Part shown: positions 40,722 through 48,100 of the stretch, piece by piece | Layout: each line of letters starts with the position of its first letter | Numbering within the stretch: position 1 is the first letter of the stretch | Assembly (NCBI RefSeq): GCF_000721605.1 | Contig: NZ_JOIZ01000013.1 | Coordinates: 243,938 to 307,937 of the forward strand | Length of the DNA stretch: 64,000 nt | Origin: Streptomyces sp. NRRL S-37 | GTDB taxonomy: Bacteria; Actinomycetota; Actinomycetes; Streptomycetales; Streptomycetaceae | Direction: 5' to 3' | Position numbers and translations under genes: made by a program | The notes under the pieces: generated by a model | Seen by the model: only the letters and a program-made list of their open reading frames with translations | The model's database searches: none | What the model was told of the DNA's origin: nothing

Positions 40722-41258
40722 TCAGTTCCACAGTTCGTCGCTGTCGCACACCCGCGCGCCCATGTTGCGTTCCATCATCCGCAGGGCGGCGTCCGCGAGG
40801 TCGGCGTGGATGTGGGCGACGGCGTCACGGGGGACGGTCACGTCGAAGTGGCGGATGTGCGCGTCGAGCGACGAGTACAGGACGCACTGCTCCGTGACCT
40901 GGCCGCACAGCACGAGCCGGTCGATGCCCTGCTGGTTGAGCAGGTAGCCCAGCGGGGTCTCGAAGAAGACCGAGTGCCGTGCCTTGACGACGAAGAGCGA
41001 GGAGTCGTCCGGCAGCAGCGGTTCCACGAGGCGCGCGTGCGGCCCCGCCAGGGCCTTGTCGAGCAGCTCGCCGTGGTGGGAGCGCCATTCGCCGAAGTTG
41101 TCGTTGACGTAGATCACCGGCACGTCCCGGCGCCGCGCCCGTTCCAGCAGGGCGGAGACGACCGGTACGACCGACTCGGCGGACGGGATCAGACGGTCGG
41201 CGTCCGCATGGTCGTAGGTGTTGATCATGTCGATGACGATCAGCGCGGTCTTGCTCAT
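40722..41258 (-). CDS. Isochorismatase-family cysteine hydrolase
   Basis: This 178-residue alpha/beta hydrolase has the family triad D10 (LIVIDM), K92 (VVKARHS) and C125 (GQVTEQCVLYSS). Members hydrolyse nicotinamide, isochorismate, ureidoacrylate or N-carbamoyl compounds; the substrate cannot be fixed here. ATG 41258 preceded by a G-run. It stands 33 nt downstream-adjacent to the nucleotidyltransferase gene on the same strand and diverges from the PPOX gene. Confidence 0.9.
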   Translation of the reverse strand: MSKTALIVIDMINTYDHADADRLIPSAESVVPVVSALLERARRRDVPVIYVNDNFGEWRSHHGELLDKALAGPHARLVEPLLPDDSSLFVVKARHSVFFETPLGYLLNQQGIDRLVLCGQVTEQCVLYSSLDAHIRHFDVTVPRDAVAHIHADLADAALRMMERNMGARVCDSDELWN

Positions 41259-41394
41259 GTCCCCCGGGTTCCACCCGCGCGGGAGGGTCAGACATGTTTG
41301 CTCGCGCGACCGTGACGGCCGGGGCGGAGGCGTACGACGGCCGGCCCCGCGGGTCCGCCCGCGGGGTCTGGTGTGCCGGGTCCTGGGCGTCATC

Positions 41395-41410
41395 AGGGCC
41401 GTCCGGCCCT
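41395..41410. promoter_or_regulatory. DosR/OsdR-like palindrome before the PPOX gene
   Basis: AGGGCC-GTCC-GGCCCT is a perfect 6-bp-arm palindrome 35 nt upstream of the PPOX start. It resembles the GGG-ACC/GGCC-type boxes bound by DosR/DevR-family regulators in actinobacteria, but the GC-rich background lowers its weight. Confidence 0.4.
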
Positions 41411-41444
41411 AGCCCGGCGGGGGTCCGCCGCCGACGATGGGGGA

Positions 41445-41867
41445 ATGATCCACAGCGATGGCTTCCGGCCGCTCGACCGCCAGGAGTGCCTGCGCCTGCT
41501 GGCCAAGGTGCCGGTCGGTCGCGTCGTCTACACCCGGCAGGCGCTGCCCGCCGTCCTCCCCGTCAACTTCGCCCTGGACACGGACGCCTCCGTGGTGCTG
41601 TGCACCTCCGCCGCGTCCGATCTGGTCCGGGCGGTCGACGGCGTCGTGGTCGCCTTCGAGGCCGACGACTTCGACGCCTGGAGCCGGTCCGGCTGGAGCG
41701 TGGTGGTCACGGGCCGGGCGGCCGTGGTGACCGACCCGGCCGGGCACGAACGTCTGCTGCGGACCGGTCCCCGCTCGTGGATGCCGATGCACGACGGGGT
41801 GTTCGTCCGGATCGAGGCCGAGATGGTCACGGGCCGGGAACTCACGGGGCGGCCCGGGCCGGACTGA
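41445..41867 (+). CDS. Pyridoxamine 5'-phosphate oxidase-like flavin/F420-type protein
   Basis: This 140-residue split-beta-barrel PPOX-family protein (RLLAKVPVGRVVYTR; PAVLPVNFALDTDASVVLCT) probably binds FMN, F420 or haem. Many such proteins in actinobacteria are F420-dependent reductases or stress-induced with unknown substrates. ATG 41445 with GGGGGAATG context. Divergent from the isochorismatase gene; possible DosR-like box upstream. Confidence 0.85.
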   Translation: MIHSDGFRPLDRQECLRLLAKVPVGRVVYTRQALPAVLPVNFALDTDASVVLCTSAASDLVRAVDGVVVAFEADDFDAWSRSGWSVVVTGRAAVVTDPAGHERLLRTGPRSWMPMHDGVFVRIEAEMVTGRELTGRPGPD

Positions 41868-42133
41868 ACCGGTGCCCGCGTGAGCGGCCCGCGACGGGCC
41901 CGTCGGTGCCGGGCCCCGCGATCCGCGCGGACGGCCGGACGGTCCCGGGGCCGTCGTCCACGCCCCCGGCACGAGCCGGCGCCCGCGCGCCGGCCGCCGG
42001 TCGCCGGGAAGGCGGCCTCGCGGGCACTCGCCGAGCGGCCCCCGGGACGGCTCGGGACGGTCCGGCCCTCCCCGCACGCCTTCCGGACCGTGTACGGAGG
42101 CGGCCGGCGTCGTCGGCCGTGTGAGGGGTGCCG
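41868..42133. other. GC-rich intergenic stretch, no gene seen
   Basis: These 266 nt are of extreme GC content after the PPOX gene. No frame has coding character or a ribosome site. The promoter of the PemK-like gene lies at the right end. Confidence 0.5.
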
Positions 42134-42139
42134 TACGGT
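42134..42139 (+). promoter_or_regulatory. -10 element for a leaderless PemK-like transcript
   Basis: TACGGT lies 6 nt before the GTG at 42146, the spacing expected for a leaderless transcript. No ribosome site precedes the GTG and no clear -35 is visible. Confidence 0.4.
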
Positions 42140-42145
42140 ACGCCT

Positions 42146-42592
42146 GTGACCGCCTTCAGCCCTGAGAACGCCCCGGGCCGCCACGGCCCTTACGCCACCG
42201 TCGAGGCCGCGCCCCGTGAGGTGGGCCGGGTGCGTACCGAGTACTCGCCCGCGCACGACGGCGACCCCGACCCCGGGGAGATCGTCTGGACCTGGGTGCC
42301 CTATGAGGAGAACGACGGCCGGGGCAAGGACCGTCCGGTGCTCGTCGTCGCCCGGGAGGCGGCCGGGAGTTTCCTCGCCGTGCAGTTGTCGAGCAGGCGG
42401 CACGACGGGGACCGGGAGTGGGTGCCGATCGGCAGCGGGCCGTGGGACCGGTCGGGCCGCGACTCGTGGGTCGACGTGGACCGGGTGCTGCGGCTGCACG
42501 AGGAGGGCATGCGCCGGGAGGCGTGCGCGCTGGACCGGATGCGGTTCAACCTCGTGCGTCAGCGGCTGCGGGAGCGGTACGGCTGGAGCTGA
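42146..42592 (+). CDS. PemK/MazF-like protein
   Basis: This 148-residue protein has the PemK/MazF core (PDPGEIVWTWVPYEENDGRGKDRPVLVVA) preceded by a ~40-residue charged extension. MazF toxins are sequence-specific endoribonucleases. No antitoxin-like gene is adjacent, and the spaced acidic insert YEENDGRGK is common in non-toxic actinobacterial homologues, so toxicity is doubtful. It probably starts at GTG 42146 on a leaderless transcript. Its 3' end overlaps the convergent macrodomain gene by 47 nt. Confidence 0.78.
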   Translation: MTAFSPENAPGRHGPYATVEAAPREVGRVRTEYSPAHDGDPDPGEIVWTWVPYEENDGRGKDRPVLVVAREAAGSFLAVQLSSRRHDGDREWVPIGSGPWDRSGRDSWVDVDRVLRLHEEGMRREACALDRMRFNLVRQRLRERYGWS

Positions 42593-43421
42593 TCCCCGCC
42601 GGGCCGGGCAGCAGGTCCGCGAAGGTCCGCTCGAACGCGGCGCGGACCGCGCTGTCACGGGTGCGGTCCAGGATGCCGAACACCACGTGCGCGAAGGCGC
42701 CCGCGAAGCGTCCGCCCGGCTCCAGGTGCGACCGGAACGCCGCCGCCACCTGGGCGGGGTCGTTGCGGAACACCCCGCAGCCCCAGGCGCCCAGCACGAG
42801 CCGCCGGTAGCCGTGCGCGGCCGCGGTCTCCAGCACCCGGCCGGCCCGTACCACCAGGGCGCGGGGCACCTCGTCCGCCCGCTCCGGCGCCGTGCGCAGG
42901 ATCACTCCCGCGTTGGGCGCGGGCGAGGTGAGGAAACCGGCCGTGAACGGCTCGTCCAGGAGGCGTCCGCGGTCGTCGCGGAAGACCGGCACGGCGGGTG
43001 AGTGGATCACCCGGTCCGTGTAGAACGGGTCGCGGTGGGCGCGGTGGTGGTCGTAGAAGTCCGGGGCTCGCAGCAGGCAGGTGTACAGCGCGGAGGCGCG
43101 GCACAGGGCCTCCTCCTGGGCCTGGGCGCCGTTGAGGTATCCGCCGCCCGGATTGCGGGCGGAGGCGAAGTTCAGCACGGCCACACCGTCCGCGAGCCGC
43201 CGGGCGGCCTCCAGGCTGCTCTCGCCGGTGACCTCGAACCGGGTGCCGGCCGGCCGGAACGCCGGGAACGGGACCGGCAGCGGCCCGTACGTCCGCGTTC
43301 CGCGGGCCGCGGCCTCGACCGCCGCCCCGATGGACACCTCGTGGCCGCCGGGCGCGCGGTAGGCACCGGCCGCCACGATCCGTTCGGTCTCCCGGGCGAT
43401 GCCGCGCAGGCGCGCGCTCAC
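42546..43421 (-). CDS. TIGR02452-type poly(ADP-ribose) glycohydrolase-like macrodomain protein
   Basis: This 291-residue microbial PARG-type macrodomain protein has the ADP-ribose-binding signature NFASARNPGGGYLNGAQAQEE, with the catalytic Glu pair in QAQEEALCR, and downstream GAWGCGVFRNDPAQVA. It is expected to hydrolyse ADP-ribose polymers or ADP-ribosylated targets. GTG start at 43421 fits the N-terminus of the family. It is convergent and overlapping with the PemK-like gene, and divergent from egtA. Confidence 0.88.
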   Translation of the reverse strand: MSARLRGIARETERIVAAGAYRAPGGHEVSIGAAVEAAARGTRTYGPLPVPFPAFRPAGTRFEVTGESSLEAARRLADGVAVLNFASARNPGGGYLNGAQAQEEALCRASALYTCLLRAPDFYDHHRAHRDPFYTDRVIHSPAVPVFRDDRGRLLDEPFTAGFLTSPAPNAGVILRTAPERADEVPRALVVRAGRVLETAAAHGYRRLVLGAWGCGVFRNDPAQVAAAFRSHLEPGGRFAGAFAHVVFGILDRTRDSAVRAAFERTFADLLPGPAGISSSRTAPAAADARG

Positions 43422-43549
43422 GGCGCCACCCCCGTAGCCGCCGTGACCCCGCGCCGCGCGGTCCCGCTCGTCGTGCTCACGCAGGCATCCTGAGCGATGC
43501 TGGTGAGGCGGCGCAACGGAGTTTCCGCCTCCGGAGAAGGCCCGGGAAA

Positions 43550-43567
43550 CGGGCGGGAAACCGCCCG
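43550..43567 (+). promoter_or_regulatory. Hairpin with GAAA tetraloop upstream of egtA
   Basis: CGGGCGG-GAAA-CCGCCCG is a 7-bp perfect stem closed by a GNRA tetraloop. It could be in the egtA leader if transcription starts far upstream, or could be an operator. Confidence 0.4.
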
Positions 43568-43661
43568 GGAACAGGACGGACGAAAGGATGACGGACCCGG
43601 AACGCCCCGCCAGGCGCTCTTGTGCCCGCCGACGCGAAGGTTTTGGCTGGACGGGTTGACG

Positions 43662-43691
43662 CCGGCCGGGAGCGGCGAAGCTCCCGGCCGG
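43662..43691 (+). promoter_or_regulatory. 12-bp perfect hairpin in the egtA leader region
   Basis: CCGGCCGGGAGC (43662-43673), loop GGCGAA, GCTCCCGGCCGG (43680-43691). It ends 17 nt before the AGGAGG of egtA (43709-43714). It may act as an attenuator, mRNA stabiliser or protein-binding site. Confidence 0.5.
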
Positions 43692-43722
43692 TGACATGGT
43701 GGAATCTCAGGAGGATCCCGAC

Positions 43723-45045
43723 ATGTCCGATTCGGCAGGCGGCTGTGTGGAGCCGCGTACCGCCGTCACAGAAGCCGAGGTGGAGGCCCTGGTGCGGGGC
43801 ATCTGCTTCAAGACCGGACCGCCGCGCCGCCTCGGTGTCGAGGTGGAATGGCTCGTCCGCGAGCTGCGGGACCCGCGGCTCCCCGTGTCACCCGAACGAC
43901 TCGAAGCGGCCTACGCCGCTCTGCGGACCGTGCCCCTGAGGTCGGCGCTCACCGTCGAGCCCGGCGGCCAGCTGGAGCTGAGCTCGCCGCCCGCCGCCTC
44001 CCTGATGGAATGTGTCCGTACCGTCTCCGCCGACCTGGACGCCGTCCGCGCGGTGCTGCGCGAGGACGGACTGGTCCTCACCGGCCTCGGCCACGACCCC
44101 TGGCGCGTTCCCTGCCGCTTTCTGCGGCAGCCGCGGTACGACGCCATGGAGGCCTGTCTCGACCGCACCGGACCCGCCGGCCGGGCCATGATGTGCGCCT
44201 CCGCCTCCGTGCAGGTGTGCGTGGACGCCGGGTACGAGGAGCCCGGCCCGCTCGGCCACGTACGGCGCTGGTGGCTGGCGCACCAGCTGGGCGCGGTCCT
44301 GGTCGCCGTGTTCGCCAACTCCCCGCTCTCCGGCGGCCGGCCGACCGGCTGGCTGTCCACGCGACAGCTCCGCTGGACGCAGATCGGCACCGGCCGGGCG
44401 GGCGGCCCCGTCCTCGACGCCGACCCGCGCGGCGCCTGGGCCCGGCACGTCCTGGACTCGCCGGTGATGTGCGTACGGCGTGACAGCGGGCCCTGGCACG
44501 TGCCGGACGGGCTCACCTTCCGGGAGTGGACCAGGTCCGGCACCCCCGGACCGCCGACCCGGGAGGACCTCGACTACCACGTCACGACCCTGTTCCCGCC
44601 GGTGCGGCCGCGCGGCCACCTGGAACTGCGCATGATCGACGCGCAGCCCGGTGACGACGGCTGGATCGTGCCGCTGGCCGTGGTCGCGGCGCTGTTCGAC
44701 GACCCGGAGGCCGCCGAGACCGCCTACCGGACGGTGAAACCGCTGGCCGAGCGGGCGCACGGCATGCCCGCGCCGCACAATCCGCTCTGGCGGGACGCGG
44801 CCCGCGTCGGCCTGGCCGACCCGGAGCTGCGCGAGGTAGCCGTCACCTGCTTCGCGACGGCACTGGACGCCCTGCCCCGGCTCGGCGCCGGCACCGAGGT
44901 GGTCGACGCGGTCGCGGCGTACCGGGACCGGTACGCCGCCCGCGGCCGCTGCCCGGCCGACGACTCGCTCGACGAGCTGCGGGCGACGGCCCGCGCCACG
45001 CGCCCCCGCCCCACGCACCCGCACGGGAAGGACACCCCCTCATGA
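43723..45045 (+). CDS. egtA: Ergothioneine biosynthesis glutamate-cysteine ligase EgtA
   Basis: This 440-residue ATP-dependent ligase of the GCS2 superfamily makes gamma-glutamylcysteine, the sulfur donor for EgtB. Recognisable stretches are RRLGVEVEWLVREL and ALTVEPGGQLELSSPP, which hold the acidic metal and substrate ligands. The ATG at 43723 follows AGGAGG (43709-43714) by 8 nt; an in-frame ATG at 43696 precedes this site and is less likely. First gene of a tightly overlapping four-gene operon; the stop overlaps the egtB ATG. Confidence 0.94.
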   Translation: MSDSAGGCVEPRTAVTEAEVEALVRGICFKTGPPRRLGVEVEWLVRELRDPRLPVSPERLEAAYAALRTVPLRSALTVEPGGQLELSSPPAASLMECVRTVSADLDAVRAVLREDGLVLTGLGHDPWRVPCRFLRQPRYDAMEACLDRTGPAGRAMMCASASVQVCVDAGYEEPGPLGHVRRWWLAHQLGAVLVAVFANSPLSGGRPTGWLSTRQLRWTQIGTGRAGGPVLDADPRGAWARHVLDSPVMCVRRDSGPWHVPDGLTFREWTRSGTPGPPTREDLDYHVTTLFPPVRPRGHLELRMIDAQPGDDGWIVPLAVVAALFDDPEAAETAYRTVKPLAERAHGMPAPHNPLWRDAARVGLADPELREVAVTCFATALDALPRLGAGTEVVDAVAAYRDRYAARGRCPADDSLDELRATARATRPRPTHPHGKDTPS

Positions 45046-46358
45046 CCGACCCCGCCCTCGACGCCGAAGCCCTGCGCGAGCGCGCGGTCGCCTCGCTGGT
45101 CACCGCACGGGACCGCACCACGCTGCTCACCAGCTGTGTCGACGGTCCCGACCTGACCGCCCAGCACTCGCCGCTGATGTCGCCGCTGGTGTGGGACCTC
45201 GCCCACATCGGCAACCAGGAGGAGCAGTGGCTGCTGCGGGCCGTCGCCGGGCATGAGGCGATACGGCCCGAGATCGACTCGCTGTACGACGCCTTCGAGC
45301 ACCCGCGCTCCGAACGTCCGAAGCTGCCGCTGCTGCCGCCGGAGGAGGCCCGCCGGTACGCGGCCGACGTGCGCGGCCGGGCGCTGGACGTGCTGGAGAG
45401 GGCCGCGTTCCACGGGACGCGGCTGACGGAGGCGGGCTTCGCCTTCGGGATGATCGCGCAGCACGAGCAGCAGCACGACGAGACCATGCTCATCACCCAT
45501 CAGCTCCGCAAGGGTCCTCAGGCGCTGACCGCCCCGGACCCGGAGCCGGTGCCGCTGTTCACGGGCCCGGCCGAAGTCCTGGTCCCGGGCGGCCCGTTCA
45601 CCATGGGCACCTCGGACGAGCCGTGGGCGCTGGACAACGAACGGCCCGCGCACCGGCGCGAGGTGGCGCCCTTCCGGATCGACACCACCCCGGTGACGAA
45701 CGCCGCGTACCAGGCGTTCATCGAGGACGGCGGCTACGACGAGCCCCGCTGGTGGACGGCCGAGGGCTGGGCGCACGTCCGCCGCAACTCCCTCACCGCT
45801 CCGCTGTTCTGGCGCCGGGACGGCCGGCAGTGGCTGCGGCGCCGGTTCGGCGTCACCGAGGTGGTGCCGCCCGACGAGCCGGTGCTGCACGTGTGCTGGT
45901 ACGAGGCCGACGCCTACGCCCGCTGGGCCGGGCGCCGGCTGCCCACCGAGGCCGAGTGGGAGAAGGCGGCCCGGTACGACCCGGCCGGCGACCGCTCGAC
46001 CCGCTACCCGTGGGGCGACGCCGACCCCGGACCCGAGCACGCCAACCTCGGCCAGCGCCACCTGCGTCCGGCGCCCGCCGGGAGCTATCCGGCCGGTGAG
46101 TCGCCGCTGGGCGTACGGCAGTTGATCGGCGACGTGTGGGAGTGGACGGCGAGCGACTTCCTGCCGTACCCGGGGTTCAGGGCGTTCCCGTACAAGGAGT
46201 ACTCGGAGGTGTTCTTCGGTCCGGAGTACAAGGTGCTGCGCGGCGGTTCGTTCGCCGTGGACCCGGTGGCCTGCCGGGGGACGTTCCGCAACTGGGACCT
46301 GCCGGTCCGGCGGCAGATCTTCTCCGGGTTCCGCACGGCACGCTCGGAGGACGTCTGA
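45042..46358 (+). CDS. egtB: Hercynylcysteine sulfoxide synthase EgtB
   Basis: This 438-residue non-haem iron enzyme joins gamma-glutamylcysteine to hercynine with oxygen, forming the sulfoxide. An N-terminal DinB-like domain supplies the iron ligands: H55 (LAHIGNQEEQ) and H141/H145 in QHEQQHDE, the characteristic HX3HXE. The C-terminal formylglycine-generating-enzyme/C-type-lectin fold ends in LRGGSFAVDP and RRQIFSGFRTA. It overlaps egtA by 4 nt and egtC by one base (TGATG). Confidence 0.96.
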   Translation: MTDPALDAEALRERAVASLVTARDRTTLLTSCVDGPDLTAQHSPLMSPLVWDLAHIGNQEEQWLLRAVAGHEAIRPEIDSLYDAFEHPRSERPKLPLLPPEEARRYAADVRGRALDVLERAAFHGTRLTEAGFAFGMIAQHEQQHDETMLITHQLRKGPQALTAPDPEPVPLFTGPAEVLVPGGPFTMGTSDEPWALDNERPAHRREVAPFRIDTTPVTNAAYQAFIEDGGYDEPRWWTAEGWAHVRRNSLTAPLFWRRDGRQWLRRRFGVTEVVPPDEPVLHVCWYEADAYARWAGRRLPTEAEWEKAARYDPAGDRSTRYPWGDADPGPEHANLGQRHLRPAPAGSYPAGESPLGVRQLIGDVWEWTASDFLPYPGFRAFPYKEYSEVFFGPEYKVLRGGSFAVDPVACRGTFRNWDLPVRRQIFSGFRTARSEDV

Positions 46359-47113
46359 TGTGCCGTCATGTGGCGTACGTGGGGCCCGCGGAGCCGCTGG
46401 GCGAACTGCTCGTGAGACCGCCGCACGGACTGTACCGCCAGTCCTGGGCGCCCCGGCGGCAGCGGTACGGCACGGTCAACGCCGACGGCTTCGGCGTGGG
46501 CTGGTACGCGCAGGGCGATCCGGTGCCGGCCCGGTACCGGCGGGCCGGACCGGTGTGGGCGGACCTGTCGTTCGCGGATCTCGCCCGTGTCGTACGGACC
46601 CGGGCGCTGCTCGCGGCCGTACGGGACGCGACCCTGTCGGGCGCGGACGCGGAGGCCGCGGCGGCGCCGTTCGCGGCCGGGACCTGGCTGTTCAGCCACA
46701 ACGGGGCGGTGCCGGGCTGGCCGGGGTCGCTCGCGCCGCTGGTGTCGTCCCTGCCCGCCGAGGACGTGCTGTCGCTGGAGGCCCGCAACGACTCCGCGTT
46801 CGTGTGGGCACTGGTGCTGGCCCGGCTGCGGGCCGGTGACGAGGAGGGGCAGGCGCTGGCCGACACGGTCCTGGAGGTCGCCGCGGCGGCCCCCGGGGCC
46901 CGGCTCAACCTGCTGCTCACCAATGGCGACACCGTCACGGCGACCGCCTGGGGCGACACGCTGTGGTACCTCACCCGGGCCGGCGGCGGAACCGTCGTGG
47001 CCTCCGAGCCCTACGACGACGATCCGCACTGGCGCGAGGTCCCCGACCGCACCCTGCTCGCGGCGAGCCGTACGGACGTCCTGCTGACCCCGCTCAAGGA
47101 GCCCCTCACGTGA
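46358..47113 (+). CDS. egtC: Gamma-glutamyl hercynylcysteine sulfoxide hydrolase EgtC
   Basis: This 251-residue Ntn (class II glutamine amidotransferase-like) hydrolase removes the gamma-glutamyl group. The nucleophile is Cys2 (MCRHVAYVG), exposed after Met removal; HNGAV and ARNDSAFVWAL are the other family landmarks. ATG at 46358 immediately overlaps the egtB stop. Its stop overlaps the GTG of egtD. Confidence 0.95.
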   Translation: MCRHVAYVGPAEPLGELLVRPPHGLYRQSWAPRRQRYGTVNADGFGVGWYAQGDPVPARYRRAGPVWADLSFADLARVVRTRALLAAVRDATLSGADAEAAAAPFAAGTWLFSHNGAVPGWPGSLAPLVSSLPAEDVLSLEARNDSAFVWALVLARLRAGDEEGQALADTVLEVAAAAPGARLNLLLTNGDTVTATAWGDTLWYLTRAGGGTVVASEPYDDDPHWREVPDRTLLAASRTDVLLTPLKEPLT

Positions 47114-48072
47114 GTCCGTTCCATGTCACCCGCACCCTGCCCGAGGACACCACCGACGCCGCCCTGCGCGCCGACGTCCGCGAGGGCCTGGCCGGCAGCC
47201 CCAAGACGCTGCCGCCCAAGTGGTTCTACGATGCGCGGGGCAGTGAACTCTTCGAGGAGATCACCGCGCTGCCCGAGTACTACCCGACCCGCGCCGAACG
47301 CGAGATCCTGCGCGCCCGCGCCGGTGAGATCGCCGCGGCGTCCGGTGCCCGCACCCTGGTCGAGCTGGGCTCCGGCTCCTCGGAGAAGACACGGCACCTG
47401 ATCGACGCCCTGACCGGGCTGCGCGCCTATGTCCCCGTCGACGTCAGCGAGAGCGCCCTCACCCTGGCCGGGCGGGCGCTGGCCGCCGAGCGGCCGGGGC
47501 TGGACGTGCACGCGATGGTCGCCGACTTCACCGCCCTGCCGGCCCTGCCCGACACGCCGGGGCCGCGGCTGGTGGCGTTCCTCGGCGGCACCATCGGCAA
47601 TCTGCTGCCGGCCGAGCGCGCCGCGTTCCTCGCCTCCGTCCGCGCCCTGCTCGCCCCGGGCGACGCCCTGCTGCTGGGCACGGACCTGGTGAAGGACGAG
47701 AAGGTGCTGGTCCGGGCGTACGACGACGCGGCCGGTGTGACGGCCGCGTTCAACAAGAACGTCCTGTCCGTCATCAACCGGGAGCTGGGCGCCGACTTCG
47801 ACCCGGACACCTTCGACCATGTGGCGCTGTGGGACGCCGGGCACGAGTGGATCGAGATGCGGCTGCGCTCCCGTATCACGCAGACGGTGAAGATCCCCTC
47901 CTTGGGACTCGCCGTGGACTTCGCGGCGGGCGAGGACCTGCGCACCGAGGTGTCGGCGAAGTTCCGCCGGAACGGAGTACGGAAGGAGCTGGCGGCCGCC
48001 GGACTGGAGCCGGTCCGGTGGTGGACGGACGGGGAGGCGCGGTTCGCGCTGTCCCTGAGCGTCGCACGCTGA
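47110..48072 (+). CDS. egtD: L-histidine N-alpha-methyltransferase EgtD
   Basis: This 320-residue SAM-dependent enzyme trimethylates histidine to hercynine, the first dedicated step. The SAM loop is LVELGSGSSEKTRHLI. The early KWFYDARGSELFEEIT and later FNKNVLSVINRELGADF segments match the family's substrate-binding regions. GTG start at 47110 coupled to egtC. It is the last gene; no egtE (C-S lyase, PLP-dependent) follows, so the final step must be encoded elsewhere or be done by another lyase. Confidence 0.95.
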   Translation: MSPFHVTRTLPEDTTDAALRADVREGLAGSPKTLPPKWFYDARGSELFEEITALPEYYPTRAEREILRARAGEIAAASGARTLVELGSGSSEKTRHLIDALTGLRAYVPVDVSESALTLAGRALAAERPGLDVHAMVADFTALPALPDTPGPRLVAFLGGTIGNLLPAERAAFLASVRALLAPGDALLLGTDLVKDEKVLVRAYDDAAGVTAAFNKNVLSVINRELGADFDPDTFDHVALWDAGHEWIEMRLRSRITQTVKIPSLGLAVDFAAGEDLRTEVSAKFRRNGVRKELAAAGLEPVRWWTDGEARFALSLSVAR

Positions 48073-48100
48073 CGGGAACGCAGCCGGGCCGCGCGTCGCC

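Larger units (their letters stand above)
43422..43722. other. Divergent intergenic region with strong hairpins upstream of egtA
   Basis: This 301-nt region separates the macrodomain gene and egtA. No credible gene lies in it. It contains two perfect hairpins (listed separately) and a TTGACG at 43656 directly before the second. It must hold the promoters of both divergent genes. Confidence 0.6.

Noticed and set aside
42146..42592. A full toxin-antitoxin module
   Set aside because: No antitoxin-like gene upstream or downstream; the protein has a long N-terminal extension common in non-toxic homologues.
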